Part shown: positions 8,708 to 17,767 of the stretch, piece after piece
Position numbering within the stretch: the first letter of the stretch is position 1
Layout of the letters: each line of letters opens with the position of its first letter
Assembly (NCBI GenBank): GCA_001660395.1
Contig: LXWE01000002.1
Location: 992,001 to 1,056,000, forward strand
From: Alteromonadaceae bacterium XY-R5
Lineage (GTDB): Bacteria; Pseudomonadota; Gammaproteobacteria; Enterobacterales; Alteromonadaceae
Direction: 5' to 3'
DNA length: 64,000 nt
Notes under the pieces: model-generated
Database searches by the model: none
What the model saw: only the letters and a program-made list of their open reading frames with translations
Told to the model about the DNA's origin: nothing
Made by a program: the position numbers and the translations under genes

Positions 8708-8728
8708 TTCTGCCTGGTCATAACAACC

Positions 8729-8756
8729 AAAAACCGCCTATTTATGGCGGTTTTTC
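8729..8756. terminator. Bidirectional terminator after puuE
   Basis: AAACCGCC (8731-8738) pairs with GGCGGTTT (8746-8753) around a 7-nt loop, with A-rich sequence on the left and TTTTT on the right. It can terminate puuE. The hairpin overlaps the last codons of the convergent glycosyltransferase gene. Confidence 0.85.
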
Positions 8757-9976
8757 GCTTCTATCCACTGGGCCATATATTTAGTGCTTTGGTGATGATG
8801 ATGATTGAGCATACTGCCGGTAAAGTTGGCTAAGCGATGTTGCACCAGTGTGTCCCGAAGTTGCTCAATTCTCTTTCCCAAGGCCTGTTGATGTTGTTGG
8901 CGGTTAAATTTGCTGTGTAACAGGACCGAAGCTTTATCTGCGCTTTGCTGCCAAAGTCCAGCATTCTGATAAAGGTGAATTGCTGCTTCAGCGAAATCAT
9001 TCGGATTATCTTCAACCAGTCCAGGCCAATCATCTGCACTTGCCATGCCCTCTATGCCAATAGTGGTTGTCACACTGGGCGTGCCTGTTTGCATGGCATC
9101 CGTCAGCTTGCCTTTAATGCCCGCGCCAAAACGCAGTGGCGCTAACAAGACTTTGCTTTGGCTGATCACTTCCAGGGCATCTTTAGCCCAGCCTTTGACT
9201 ACAAATCCCTGTTTGGGATTATGTAACTGCATTGCCTTAGGAGGTGGGTAGGCACCGTAAATATGTAGCTCTACCTGGGGCAAGGCTTTGCGAATGAGTG
9301 GCCAGATTGTTTGCTTAAGTTGTAGCACCGCATCCCAGTTGGGTTCATGACGAAAATTCCCAATGGCGATAAAATGCGCACGCTGATCATAAGGCACTTT
9401 AGGCTGTTGCTGAGTATGGCTGTCGAGCAAAAACGGCAAATGCCAAAGCAGATTGGCCGGTACGCCGAAGGTAGTTTGCAGTAATTGATATTCAGCATCT
9501 GAAATAATTAAGGTTACATCACAGCGGTAAATGGCGGCGACCTCGCGCATGGCAAGTTCGGATTTTATATCCCCTTCGCACATGTCACGGCCTGCTTTAA
9601 CCGCCTGATGCCTTGCCTGACGCAAACTGTGTAAGTCTTCCGTATCTAACACACACAAAGCGTTGGGGCAGTACTGACGTACCCGCCAGCCAAATTGCTC
9701 TTCCATCATAAAGCGGTCGAATAGCACCACATCAGGATTAAGCTGCTGAACATAGGTATCAAAGCTACTGCAATTAAGGGCAATGGCGTGTTCGGCAATG
9801 TCATCTTGGCTTAAATCGTACCTGTGTTCCCCAAGCTGTGCCGGACTGGCAAAAATGACCTTATATCCCCAGGCCTGAAAGCTGTGTAACAGCGACAGCA
9901 TATGCTTGCCGGCGGCCGACGAATTGGGCTCAGGCCATACGTAGCCAATCGCGAGTAATACAGGAGTTTGGGTCAT
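8738..9976 (-). CDS. Glycosyltransferase, GT-B fold (GT4-like)
   Basis: Predicted cytosolic sugar transferase of 412 residues; donor and acceptor are unknown. The N-terminal half looks like a Rossmann acceptor domain (LLAIGYVWPEPNSSAAGKHM, with a glycine/serine-rich loop). The C-terminal half has the donor-site features of Glyco_trans_1 enzymes: AIGNFRHEPNWDAV, VKGWAKD, then LLAPLRFGAGIKGKLTDAM and GTPSVTTTIGIEGM. The very C-terminus is rich in His and basic residues (NHHHHQS). It begins 1 bp after the rarD stop, so the two are probably co-transcribed, but the pairing suggests no shared pathway. Confidence 0.8.
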   Translation of the reverse strand: MTQTPVLLAIGYVWPEPNSSAAGKHMLSLLHSFQAWGYKVIFASPAQLGEHRYDLSQDDIAEHAIALNCSSFDTYVQQLNPDVVLFDRFMMEEQFGWRVRQYCPNALCVLDTEDLHSLRQARHQAVKAGRDMCEGDIKSELAMREVAAIYRCDVTLIISDAEYQLLQTTFGVPANLLWHLPFLLDSHTQQQPKVPYDQRAHFIAIGNFRHEPNWDAVLQLKQTIWPLIRKALPQVELHIYGAYPPPKAMQLHNPKQGFVVKGWAKDALEVISQSKVLLAPLRFGAGIKGKLTDAMQTGTPSVTTTIGIEGMASADDWPGLVEDNPNDFAEAAIHLYQNAGLWQQSADKASVLLHSKFNRQQHQQALGKRIEQLRDTLVQHRLANFTGSMLNHHHHQSTKYMAQWIEAKNRHK

Positions 9977-9977
9977 A

Positions 9978-10862
9978 TTAAGCCTCTGGAACCGGAAGCG
10001 GTTTACGTCTGCGGGAGTGCATCAGTCCGTAAGTAAAAATGGCCATCGCGACTAGCGTAGTGACGATGGTGACATAACGACTGGGTTGTACAGTCTCATC
10101 CAGTAAAGTGACGGCCCAGACAAACTGCAGTAAGGGATTTATATACATGATAAATCCAGCCACGTTTAAATTGAGGCTGCGCACGGCAGAGGCAAACATG
10201 AGTAGCGGAATTGCTGTAACTAAGCCTGAAAGGGCTAATAACGTCCATGTTTGCGTTGTATAAACTTCGGTGGCATCAAAATGGCTGTATTGCCAGGCCA
10301 AATATGCGAGGGCCAAAGGGAATGTCCACAGGGTTTCAAGGGTTAGGCCTGTAAGGCTATCGACGCTTTGTTGTTTGCGTACTAATCCATATAAGCCAAA
10401 GGTGATGGCAATAGAAAGGGACACCCAGGGCAATGAACCGAGTTGCCAGCATTCATAAGCAATAGCAACAGCGGCTATCCAACCGGCCAGTTTTTGCCAG
10501 ATATTAATTGGCTCTTTCAATAGCAATGCACCGAGTAATAAGCTCACCAAAGGTGTAATGAAGTAACCAAGGCTTGCTTCCACCACCCGTTGTTCACCGA
10601 CGGCCCATATAAAGACAAACCAATTCGTAGTGATGGTGATGGATGCCATCAGGCTAGGTAGTCGATTGCGACGTTGCCTAAGTGCGGCAAGCGCTTTTTT
10701 AAAGGTACCTGTAACGGCAAGTAACAGCAGGCTAACTATACATGCGTACACAATACGATTGGCCAGAACTTCAGTGGCGGGTACCTGATCAAGAAGACTG
10801 AAAAATAATGGGAAACAGCCCCAGATGACATAAGCACCCAGGGCAAATAACAAACCTTGCAT
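9978..10862 (-). CDS. rarD: RarD-like EamA/DMT-family inner-membrane transporter
   Basis: Drug/metabolite transporter superfamily protein of 294 residues with about ten hydrophobic helices; the substrate is not established for this family. It matches E. coli RarD over its length in typical segments: LFALGAYVIWGCFPLFF at the N-terminus, then NWFVFIWAV, VEASLGYFITPLVSLLLG, YGLVRKQ and TLETLWTFPLALAYL. The C-terminus is cytoplasmic and basic (HSRRRKPLP). It is followed within 1 bp by the glycosyltransferase gene. Confidence 0.85.
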   Translation of the reverse strand: MQGLLFALGAYVIWGCFPLFFSLLDQVPATEVLANRIVYACIVSLLLLAVTGTFKKALAALRQRRNRLPSLMASITITTNWFVFIWAVGEQRVVEASLGYFITPLVSLLLGALLLKEPINIWQKLAGWIAAVAIAYECWQLGSLPWVSLSIAITFGLYGLVRKQQSVDSLTGLTLETLWTFPLALAYLAWQYSHFDATEVYTTQTWTLLALSGLVTAIPLLMFASAVRSLNLNVAGFIMYINPLLQFVWAVTLLDETVQPSRYVTIVTTLVAMAIFTYGLMHSRRRKPLPVPEA

Positions 10863-10919
10863 AAAGATCCTGAATCGAGAAATAAACGGGGAAAGATGGC
10901 CTGATCTCAGGCCGGCGTA

Positions 10920-12161
10920 TTAAACGCTTTTTGCAATTTTTACGCAATTCCTACCGGCTTTTTTCGCATCATATAATGCCAGATCGGCTTGTTTCATGAT
11001 GTCAGCAAATTCAGTAAAGTCTGCGGTTCTGTGGGCGACACCAAAGCTACAAGTGATATGCACAGTCTTGTGATTGGACACAGGTGTGCCGCCGCTTTTT
11101 TTCTTCGGCGCCTTATCAGGACGGTTTTTATCCCTGATCACCATAGGATACGATGCCAGAGTTTCCCGAATAGCATCGACAAAAGCGATAGCTTCGGTGG
11201 ATTCCTTTCTGGGAAAAATGAGTGTGAATTCTTCGCCGCCATAACGAAAGGCTTTGCCGCCGCCAGAGATTTGACTTAGTTTACTGGCAACTAGTTTTAA
11301 TACCTGATCGCCTACGTCATGGCCGTAGGTATCATTAAATTTCTTGAAATGATCCACGTCGCCCATTACGACTGTATAGCGTTTGCCCATGCCCTGAACA
11401 TATTGCATCAAGGCGCGACGTGACGGTATACCCGTCAGTTCGTCGCGAAATGCCATATTAAAACTATCGATGATAACGGCGGTAATGCTGATAAGCGACA
11501 AGCCAATAAAAGGCAACATTGCATCATTGCTCTGGCCTTGAAAAGGTAAAGTGACTAACACAAGTAGGCCAAAAAACAATGCAATGTGGTTGTTGTCAGG
11601 TAACCACAAAACGCGGCCGAGCGCCATCAATAGACACACAATCAGTAATGCACATTCCAGTGGTGAAAAGGCCTGACTGGCGGTGGGACCAAGGTGGTAA
11701 AGCAAGGGATAAAAGCCGATCAATAGGTTATTCAATGCGCCTGCAAAGTGATCCAACCCTAAAAACAGGATGAATCCAAAGCCGGCCAGGCAGGCAAAAT
11801 TTAGAAAAAGATTGGTGGGCATAATGCCTTTTTCTGGTCGCCACATGAGAATAACCGTGAGTAACCATGCGCAGGTTGTCAGAGCATCCAGATAGAGGAA
11901 GTCGGAGGTGGTTGCACAGAATAAAACTACACCAGACAACAACGCCAGATAGATTAACCGGGCGCGTCCAAATTGGGCGCTGAGCAATATCATCGCCGCA
12001 AGGGCACCGTAGGTGATATAAGGTAACTGCTTTGACCAGTTAACCAACCACATCGGTTGCCAATAGCTCATGGTTATGGCGATAACGAAGATTGTGGTTG
12101 GAAAGGCAAAGCGTTTTAACAGGGAAGTCAGATACAGCAAAAACGGACCATGTAATAGCAA
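10920..12161 (-). CDS. Membrane-anchored diguanylate cyclase (GGDEF)
   Basis: Makes c-di-GMP from two GTP. The N-terminal half (residues about 1-235) is a run of hydrophobic helices without a recognisable sensor domain; the C-terminal GGDEF domain begins near DELTGIPSRRAL. The active site FRYGGEEFTLIFP is intact. The RxxD product-inhibition site expected five residues before GGEEF is absent (SQISGGGKAFRY). A basic insertion (RPDKAPKKKSGG) lies between the last strands of the domain. It is a single gene divergent from the HDOD gene, and c-di-GMP or stress signalling is the likely role. Confidence 0.9.
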   Translation of the reverse strand: MLLHGPFLLYLTSLLKRFAFPTTIFVIAITMSYWQPMWLVNWSKQLPYITYGALAAMILLSAQFGRARLIYLALLSGVVLFCATTSDFLYLDALTTCAWLLTVILMWRPEKGIMPTNLFLNFACLAGFGFILFLGLDHFAGALNNLLIGFYPLLYHLGPTASQAFSPLECALLIVCLLMALGRVLWLPDNNHIALFFGLLVLVTLPFQGQSNDAMLPFIGLSLISITAVIIDSFNMAFRDELTGIPSRRALMQYVQGMGKRYTVVMGDVDHFKKFNDTYGHDVGDQVLKLVASKLSQISGGGKAFRYGGEEFTLIFPRKESTEAIAFVDAIRETLASYPMVIRDKNRPDKAPKKKSGGTPVSNHKTVHITCSFGVAHRTADFTEFADIMKQADLALYDAKKAGRNCVKIAKSV

Positions 12162-12449
12162 TGGAATACCTCTAGTTTACCTGAACTGAAGGTCAGACTT
12201 AAACATCAGAACCAATAACCAGAAAAGAAAAACATTGGTAACTAATTAATTATCAATGGTTTTAGATTTTACCTAAAACCGTGCCAAGCTAATAATAAGC
12301 GACAGTTTTGCTCGTAAAATTTACGCAGTGTGTCTTATCTTGAGCTATACAAAGGTATGGTCACAGTACTCGGAATTTCCGCCTGTGCTGAGATAGTTAT
12401 CGTTTTTAAAGTTTCAGCCTAAAAACAATTATCTGGAGTATCGAGAAAC
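12162..12449. promoter_or_regulatory. Divergent intergenic region, GGDEF gene / HDOD gene
   Basis: This 288-bp AT-rich stretch has no gene that I can support. It contains a 13-bp palindrome CGTAAAATTTACG at 12313-12325, which could be an operator for either divergent gene. I cannot assign it to a known regulator. Confidence 0.3.
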
Positions 12450-13292
12450 GTGAATGTCCAACAATATGCACAGCGCGCCGGGAATATTTTTGTATTACCC
12501 GATGCAGTCACTCGCATAAAATCGCTGATAGATGATGATTCGGCAGATATGTCGGATATTGCGGATCTAATTCAATATGATCCGGCCTTAACCGCGCAAT
12601 TACTGAAGCTGGCTAACAGCGCATTGTATAAATTTCCGGCCCCCATCGATACCTTAGATAAAGCGGTTAAAATTATTGGCACTAAGTCAGTCTATGATCT
12701 GGTGATTGCGTATGGCGTTGCGAGTACCTTTGGTAACCTCGAAAGTCCAAGAGAGGATTTGGATAAATTCTGGGAAAAAAGTGTGTGTTGTGCGCTGTTT
12801 GCTAAGTTCTTAGCCGATGCATTAAAAGTCAGTGAGCCTGAGCGCCTATTTGTGTCAGGTCTGCTCTTTAATATCGGTGAACTGGTGGTGATTCAGTTGG
12901 ATCCGCAACGAGCCCACCAATGCTGTATCTCAAATACGCCGGATTCACGTAGCGAACAGTTAAAAATATTTGGCTTTACCTTCGCTGAAGTGGGCGCGGC
13001 TTTGCTACGTCAGTGGCAATTACCTGAAGCGATCATTAAACCGATTGAATCTCAGCACTTTGGGTTTGCGTCGTCTGATTCAATCGATGAAAAAATCATG
13101 CAGGCGGCCGTACATTTAACGGAAGTGAATTTGAGCCGGCAATATAGTGGTGACAGCATTGAACTTAACCCCGAGATTATTGCTCCGATTAAATTAGACG
13201 AAGACCTGATCCGTTCAGCAGAGGATTATATTAATTTGGAGTTGATGAACATTCTGATGATGATTTCGCCAACATCGACCATCGGTTACTAA
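12450..13292 (+). CDS. HDOD-domain signalling protein
   Basis: Protein of 280 residues made almost entirely of an HDOD domain, a catalytically impaired relative of HD phosphohydrolases used in signalling. Matching segments are AGNIFVLPDAVTRI, DIADLIQYDPALTAQLLKLAN, IDTLDKAVKIIGTKSVYDLV and FVSGLLFNIGELV. The canonical HD pair is not apparent. It starts at GTG (12450) with CTGGAG about 11 bp upstream; the nearby ATG at 12454 is out of frame. No partner gene is adjacent except the divergent diguanylate cyclase. Confidence 0.85.
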   Translation: MNVQQYAQRAGNIFVLPDAVTRIKSLIDDDSADMSDIADLIQYDPALTAQLLKLANSALYKFPAPIDTLDKAVKIIGTKSVYDLVIAYGVASTFGNLESPREDLDKFWEKSVCCALFAKFLADALKVSEPERLFVSGLLFNIGELVVIQLDPQRAHQCCISNTPDSRSEQLKIFGFTFAEVGAALLRQWQLPEAIIKPIESQHFGFASSDSIDEKIMQAAVHLTEVNLSRQYSGDSIELNPEIIAPIKLDEDLIRSAEDYINLELMNILMMISPTSTIGY

Positions 13293-13316
13293 AAAAAGCA
13301 GGCCATAGGGCCTGCT
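13291..13316 (-). terminator. Terminator of the TesB-like thioesterase gene
   Basis: AAGCAGGCC (13296-13304) pairs with GGCCTGCTT (13308-13316 region). On the minus strand the stem is followed by a run of seven T, complementary to A13291-13297. It therefore fits the leftward thioesterase gene. It lies just after the HDOD stop codon and has no T run for that gene. Confidence 0.75.
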
Positions 13317-13340
13317 TAGGTCAAACCGTTTCAGACGTCC

Positions 13341-14150
13341 TTAATCAAATACACCAACCGTTTGTCGACTTAGGGCGACCAAGCTACCATCCGGGTGCCA
13401 AATATTAGCCTCTGTGTGGGCATATCCGTCTGCGGCCTGACGCGTCTCTACCTGATAGCCAAACCAGTCAGTTGCTGCCGCAGGCTGATGAGGATGCAAA
13501 AATTCGATATTCCAGTTCATGGTGCTGGCAGGGGCGGGCCAACGTAAAAGTTGCAGTACTGTCGGAGGCCAGGCATCTATCATCGCAATCAAGTGCGCGT
13601 CAGTAATGGCAGCGGGAGGTTGTGTAAACCGCATCCAGCCATGGGTATGAGAAATCTTACTACCAGTAAAGGGCATTTTTCCTTCTTCCAGTGCCAGGTC
13701 GAAATGGCGTAGGAACTTCGGAGTAATCTTTGGGATTTGAGGAATAAATTTGGCCTTTGCTGGCAATGGCATGCTATGGGTCAGGCCGTTGGGAATCGAA
13801 ATTTTGGACTCACGATCCACCGCAAAACAGGCCTGAGCCAGTACAGCAACCTTGTCATCCTGAACAGCACGGGCCAGTAACTGGCTGGCGTTACGTCCTG
13901 TCCGCAACACTTCCACATGGATTTCAAAGGCTTTTTCTGCTTCTAACGGCCCGACAAAATTACAGTTAAAAGAACGTAATGGTCTGGCATCTTCAAGCGT
14001 CGCCTGCATTGCCCGGTACACCATCGCTGCCGAAATGCCGCCGAAGATGGTCCGGCCCTGGGTCCAGCTGGTTGGGATCGAAAGTGTGGGTTGCTGTTGC
14101 GGAGATTGAATATGGCTGGTAACTGTGGCCAACAGATCGTCAATGGTCAT
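13341..14150 (-). CDS. Acyl-CoA thioesterase, TesB-like double hotdog
   Basis: Predicted hydrolase of acyl-CoA thioesters, 269 residues, with two fused hotdog halves as in the TesB / 4HBT_3 group. The N-terminal half shows PTSWTQGRTIFGGISAAMVYRAM and RSFNCNFVGPLEAEK. The second half has HGWMRFTQPP, MIDAWPPTVLQLL and MNWNIEFLHPH, which are typical of this family. Chain-length specificity cannot be read. It is a single gene ending at the terminator 13291-13316. A FadR-like half site lies about 46 bp upstream of the start (14196-14210). Confidence 0.82.
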   Translation of the reverse strand: MTIDDLLATVTSHIQSPQQQPTLSIPTSWTQGRTIFGGISAAMVYRAMQATLEDARPLRSFNCNFVGPLEAEKAFEIHVEVLRTGRNASQLLARAVQDDKVAVLAQACFAVDRESKISIPNGLTHSMPLPAKAKFIPQIPKITPKFLRHFDLALEEGKMPFTGSKISHTHGWMRFTQPPAAITDAHLIAMIDAWPPTVLQLLRWPAPASTMNWNIEFLHPHQPAAATDWFGYQVETRQAADGYAHTEANIWHPDGSLVALSRQTVGVFD

Positions 14151-14195
14151 GAGGAATCCGACTACCCTGTACGTTTTGGCGAAGTTATACCGATT

Positions 14196-14210
14196 AACTG
14201 GTCGGATGTC
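14196..14210. promoter_or_regulatory. Possible degenerate FadR-like site
   Basis: The sequence AACTGGTCGGATGTC matches the left part of the E. coli FadR consensus (AnCTGGTCnGAC) but diverges on the right. It lies between the thioesterase gene and the alpha/beta hydrolase gene. Only one convincing half site is present, so this is tentative. Confidence 0.25.
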
Positions 14211-14329
14211 TAGCGCGCATTGTCACTCTCATTATCGATTACGTAATCAAAACCGCGAGGAAATGCGTTTAAAAACAGGAGAAAAGGAGGTATCTTCGAC
14301 GATTAAGCAAACTCATTGAGTATGAGAAC

Positions 14330-15139
14330 GTGAGTCAGGACAGCAATCAACACGCCATTCATTTTGCCCACGCTAACGGATTTCCCGCCGGCAGTTATCA
14401 CACCTTGTTTAGCTTGTTTCCAGATACCTGGCAGGTACATGCCGTCGATAAATTTGCCCATGATCATCGATTTCCTGTTGTGAGCAACTGGGCCAAACAA
14501 CCCGAAGAACTTGCCGAATACATTGCAACACAGGTGCGCGAACCTGTGATTGGCATCGGCCACTCGTTTGGTGCTGTGATTACCTACATGACAGCATGCC
14601 TGTTTCCTCAGTGGTTTAAAGGCGTCATATTGATTGATCCGCCACTGATAACCGGGGCAACCAGTTGGATGTTCAGAGCACTCAAATCAACGCCGCTCAT
14701 TGATAAAATAACGCCTGCGGGTAAAGCCGTTATTCGTCGTACCTGGTGGCCGAAAGACACTGACATGATGGCTTATTTTAAAGCCAGAGGATTGTTTCGA
14801 GGGATGCAGGATAGCTGCATTCAGGACTATATTGATTCTGCCATAGTAGAAAAGGATGACGGTCTGCATTTGGCGTTTGTCGCCAGTGTTGAAGCCAATA
14901 TATTTAGACACATTCCGCATAATCTGGGTAAATTTTCTGGTAAATTAAAATGCCCAGCAACATTGATTACCGCAGCCAATACGGATGTGTGTAAGCCCCA
15001 TATGGTTAAGCCTTTCGTCAGGGCAAATAAATTGGACCACCGGATTATGCCGGATGTAAGTCATATGCTGCCTATGCAAAATCCGCAATTACTGGCAACC
15101 TGGATTGAAGAGATTGTGCGTGGATGGCAGTTGAAGTAA
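14330..15139 (+). CDS. Alpha/beta hydrolase
   Basis: Serine hydrolase of 269 residues with unknown substrate. The N-terminal HFAHANGFPAGSYH forms the oxyanion-hole region typical of this family. The nucleophile elbow is GIGHSFGAV (Ser about residue 84). The likely acid is in AANTDVCKP and the catalytic histidine in PDVSHMLPMQNP. It starts at GTG (14330), because the ATG at 14322 runs into a stop at once. A strong AAGGAGG at 14284-14290 is too far away to serve this start. Its neighbour is a divergent thioesterase. Confidence 0.82.
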   Translation: MSQDSNQHAIHFAHANGFPAGSYHTLFSLFPDTWQVHAVDKFAHDHRFPVVSNWAKQPEELAEYIATQVREPVIGIGHSFGAVITYMTACLFPQWFKGVILIDPPLITGATSWMFRALKSTPLIDKITPAGKAVIRRTWWPKDTDMMAYFKARGLFRGMQDSCIQDYIDSAIVEKDDGLHLAFVASVEANIFRHIPHNLGKFSGKLKCPATLITAANTDVCKPHMVKPFVRANKLDHRIMPDVSHMLPMQNPQLLATWIEEIVRGWQLK

Positions 15140-15184
15140 AAGGCGTTCGCTGCCCGACTTTCAAGCAGCGATATTAACCTCATG

Positions 15185-16447
15185 TTAGACGTGTCGGTGC
15201 TGTCCAAGCATTTCTGCGGTTACTAATACCACCCCATTTGAGGTTACGCGGAACCCTCTGGCCTTATCTTCTTTAAGATCATAACCGATGGTAGTGCCTT
15301 CAGGAATCACACATCCGCGGTCGATAATAGCCTTACGAATCTTGCAGTGGCGCATTACCTCAACATCAGGTAATAACACAGATTCTCGTATCTCACTGAA
15401 TGAATGAATATGTACGTTAGAGAAGACTAAACTGCGCTTGAGCATAGAACCAGAGACTATACACCCACCTGAAACGGCAGAGTCTATGGCCATGCCTCGA
15501 CGGTCATCGTTATCCCAGACGAATTTCGCTGGAGGGAGCTGTTCCTGATAGGTCCAGATAGGCCAATCATGGTCGTAAATATTCAAGGCTGGCATCGGAT
15601 CAATCAGTTCCATATTGGCCTTCCAGAACGAATCTAACGTCCCTACATCTCGCCAGTATGCACTTGTACCATTTTCACCTACAAAGGGGTAAGCATACAC
15701 AGGAAAGTCTTCAATGATCGAAGGAATGATATCTTTACCAAAATCTCTGTCTGAACCTGAGCGTTCAGCATCTTTTTTAAGTTGCTCAAATAAGAATTCG
15801 GTTTCAAATACATAGTTGCCCATAGAAGCAAGACACATTTCCGGATTATTTGGCATCGGCTGTGGGCTAAGGGGTTTTTCGGTGAAGCCGGTAATCCGGT
15901 ATTTTTCGTCCACAGACATGACCCCAAATGCTCCCCGGGCTTCTTCGATGGGCACCGGAATACAACTTACGGTCATTTTAGCCCCGGATTCTACATGAGC
16001 GGCAAGCAAACCACCGTAGTCCATACGATAAATATGGTCGCCCGAGAGGATCATGACATATTTAGGCAATTCGTTTCTGATGATATCGATGTTCTGGAAA
16101 ACCGCATCAGCGGTACCTTCATACCAACTTTCAGAATAACGTTGCGAAGCAGGTAAAATCTCGATGGATTCACCGAGCTCTTTCTTAAAGTGTCCCCAGC
16201 CTCTGACAAGGTGGCGGATCAGAGAATGGGATTTGTATTGAGTCACGACGCCTACGCGGCGAATGCCAGAGTTAATACAATTTGATAAGGGGAAATCAAT
16301 AATCCGGAATTTACCACCAAAATGCACTGCTGGCTTGGCTCGCCAGTTGGTTAATTCATGTAAGCGAGAGCCACGGCCTCCAGCAAGGATCAGAGCATAG
16401 GTATCACGGGTGAGGTTACTTATGTAACGGGGGCTGGCATTATCCAT
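15185..16447 (-). CDS. glgC: Glucose-1-phosphate adenylyltransferase
   Basis: Makes ADP-glucose from glucose-1-phosphate and ATP, the committed step of bacterial glycogen synthesis. The 420-residue protein has the full bacterial GlgC pattern: [16 protein letters not shown] with the nucleotide-binding loop, [50 protein letters not shown] and [12 protein letters not shown], then the C-terminal left-handed beta-helix. No glgA, glgB or glgP is adjacent in this window, so the gene stands alone here. Allosteric control by sugar phosphates is usual for the family. Confidence 0.96.
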   Translation of the reverse strand: MDNASPRYISNLTRDTYALILAGGRGSRLHELTNWRAKPAVHFGGKFRIIDFPLSNCINSGIRRVGVVTQYKSHSLIRHLVRGWGHFKKELGESIEILPASQRYSESWYEGTADAVFQNIDIIRNELPKYVMILSGDHIYRMDYGGLLAAHVESGAKMTVSCIPVPIEEARGAFGVMSVDEKYRITGFTEKPLSPQPMPNNPEMCLASMGNYVFETEFLFEQLKKDAERSGSDRDFGKDIIPSIIEDFPVYAYPFVGENGTSAYWRDVGTLDSFWKANMELIDPMPALNIYDHDWPIWTYQEQLPPAKFVWDNDDRRGMAIDSAVSGGCIVSGSMLKRSLVFSNVHIHSFSEIRESVLLPDVEVMRHCKIRKAIIDRGCVIPEGTTIGYDLKEDKARGFRVTSNGVVLVTAEMLGQHRHV

Positions 16448-16745
16448 CCACAGACTCCATTCGGTTAATCAGTCTTGAAATCCAAGCAGCAAAGGGTCAA
16501 TCGCCACTTACGGCGCACTGCCAAACCCAAGTTTCAGTTTGGCAGGTAATTGAATTGAAAGCAATTTCTCATTGGCGCTTGGTTAACTTACGAAACTAAC
16601 TCATTACATTTAGGTTGATATGGATCAGGCTTCGTGTGATTTTCCGGCTGAAATTTAAGCGCTTAGAACAGTTCTGAGGCGAAAAGCTGGGCTTGTGCCA
16701 TGATTGTTGCTTAAATGCTTGTTTGTCATTTCATCAGGATTTTTT
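16448..16745. promoter_or_regulatory. Divergent intergenic region, glgC / nucleoside hydrolase
   Basis: This 298-bp stretch must hold the promoters of glgC (leftward) and the nucleoside hydrolase (rightward). I see no convincing operator, RNA gene or small coding frame. An AGGA at 16736-16739 serves the ATG at 16746. Confidence 0.3.
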
Positions 16746-17693
16746 ATGCAAACCACTCCACGACAAAAAGTGATTTTCGACCACGATGGTGGTGTTGATG
16801 ATTTACTTTCATTGATGTTGTTGCTCTCGATGGATCACGTTGACTTACTGGGTGTCACTATTACACCTGCTGACTGCTATTTGCCCGATGCGACGGAATC
16901 CACACTAAAGCTATTGCGGTTGTTTGGACGTGAAGAAGTGCCCGTCGCACTGGGTAATCTGCATGGTATCAACGCGTTTCCAGCTGAATGGCGAGCACAA
17001 CCTAAGATCTGTAATGCTTTTCCGATGATGTTGAACACGCCTGTTTCTGACGCTCAGCTTGATTGTCGTCATGCGCCACAGTTTATTGCAGACACTCTGA
17101 TTGCTAGTGACAGTCATGTGACTGTGCTAATGACAGGACCATGTACCAATTTAGTTGCGGCGTTGAAAGGAAATGCAGCCGCACAAGCCAAAGTCAAAGA
17201 GTTGGTGTGGATGGGGGGGGCAGTAGATGTCGCTGGTAATGTCTCTACACATAATCACAACACATCGGCAGAATGGAATGCGTTTTGGGATCCGATTGCT
17301 ACCCAGGATTTATTTGCGTTAGGCATTGAAATTCGTTTGATTGCATTAGATGCCACCAACGAGTTGCCGGTGAACAAAGCATTTTTACAGGACCTGGCAA
17401 AACAAGCCGACTATCCCATGTCGCAACTGGCTGGGCAATTTTGGGCGACCACGGTAAATTCCATTCCAGCTTATGAATTTACTTACTATATGTGGGATGT
17501 TTTGGCGACCAGCTATCTTGCGCTTGGGCATACCAGTTTTACCTTTGAGCGTGCAGAGCTTGCGGTTTCGGTGAAGGAACCGAATGCGGGCCAAACTTAT
17601 CGTAGCCCTGGATCTGATCAATGGGTGATGGTGGCGACCTGGGCAGACCGTGATCAAGTGTTGGACTATGTATTAAAACAATTTGCCCGATAA
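16746..17693 (+). CDS. Nucleoside hydrolase (inosine-uridine preferring family)
   Basis: Cleaves the N-glycosidic bond of ribonucleosides to base and ribose; substrate preference cannot be read. It has 315 residues from the ATG at 16746, which has AGGA 6 bp upstream; an upstream in-frame TTG is less likely. The calcium-binding N-terminal cluster reads IFDHDGGVDDLL (family form DxDxGxDD). Also typical are LMTGPCTNLVAAL, VWMGGAV, NTSAEWNAFWDP and the late EFTYYMWDVLA. An 8-G run (17213-17220) lies inside the coding region within Met-Gly-Gly-Ala. It could supply bases to the purine pathway 10 kb away, but it is not in that operon. Confidence 0.88.
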   Translation: MQTTPRQKVIFDHDGGVDDLLSLMLLLSMDHVDLLGVTITPADCYLPDATESTLKLLRLFGREEVPVALGNLHGINAFPAEWRAQPKICNAFPMMLNTPVSDAQLDCRHAPQFIADTLIASDSHVTVLMTGPCTNLVAALKGNAAAQAKVKELVWMGGAVDVAGNVSTHNHNTSAEWNAFWDPIATQDLFALGIEIRLIALDATNELPVNKAFLQDLAKQADYPMSQLAGQFWATTVNSIPAYEFTYYMWDVLATSYLALGHTSFTFERAELAVSVKEPNAGQTYRSPGSDQWVMVATWADRDQVLDYVLKQFAR

Positions 17694-17706
17694 TCGGGCA
17701 ATTTTT
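17683..17706 (+). terminator. Terminator of the nucleoside hydrolase gene
   Basis: TTGCCCGA (17683-17690) pairs with TCGGGCAA (17694-17701), with the TAA stop codon as the 3-nt loop, followed by TTTTT. The stop codon therefore lies inside the terminator hairpin. Confidence 0.75.
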
Positions 17707-17767
17707 CTCAGGTTAACATTTATTAATTGTTAACGTAATGTTATAAGTGGTATTTAGTGGAAACTGG

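Noticed and set aside
15148-15170. CGCTGC / GCAGCG hairpin between the hydrolase and glgC genes
   Set aside because: The stem is 6 bp with an 11-nt loop and no T run on either side, so it was not listed as a terminator.
17213-17220. G8 run in the nucleoside hydrolase as a possible frameshift
   Set aside because: The frame before and after is consistent and shows intact family motifs.
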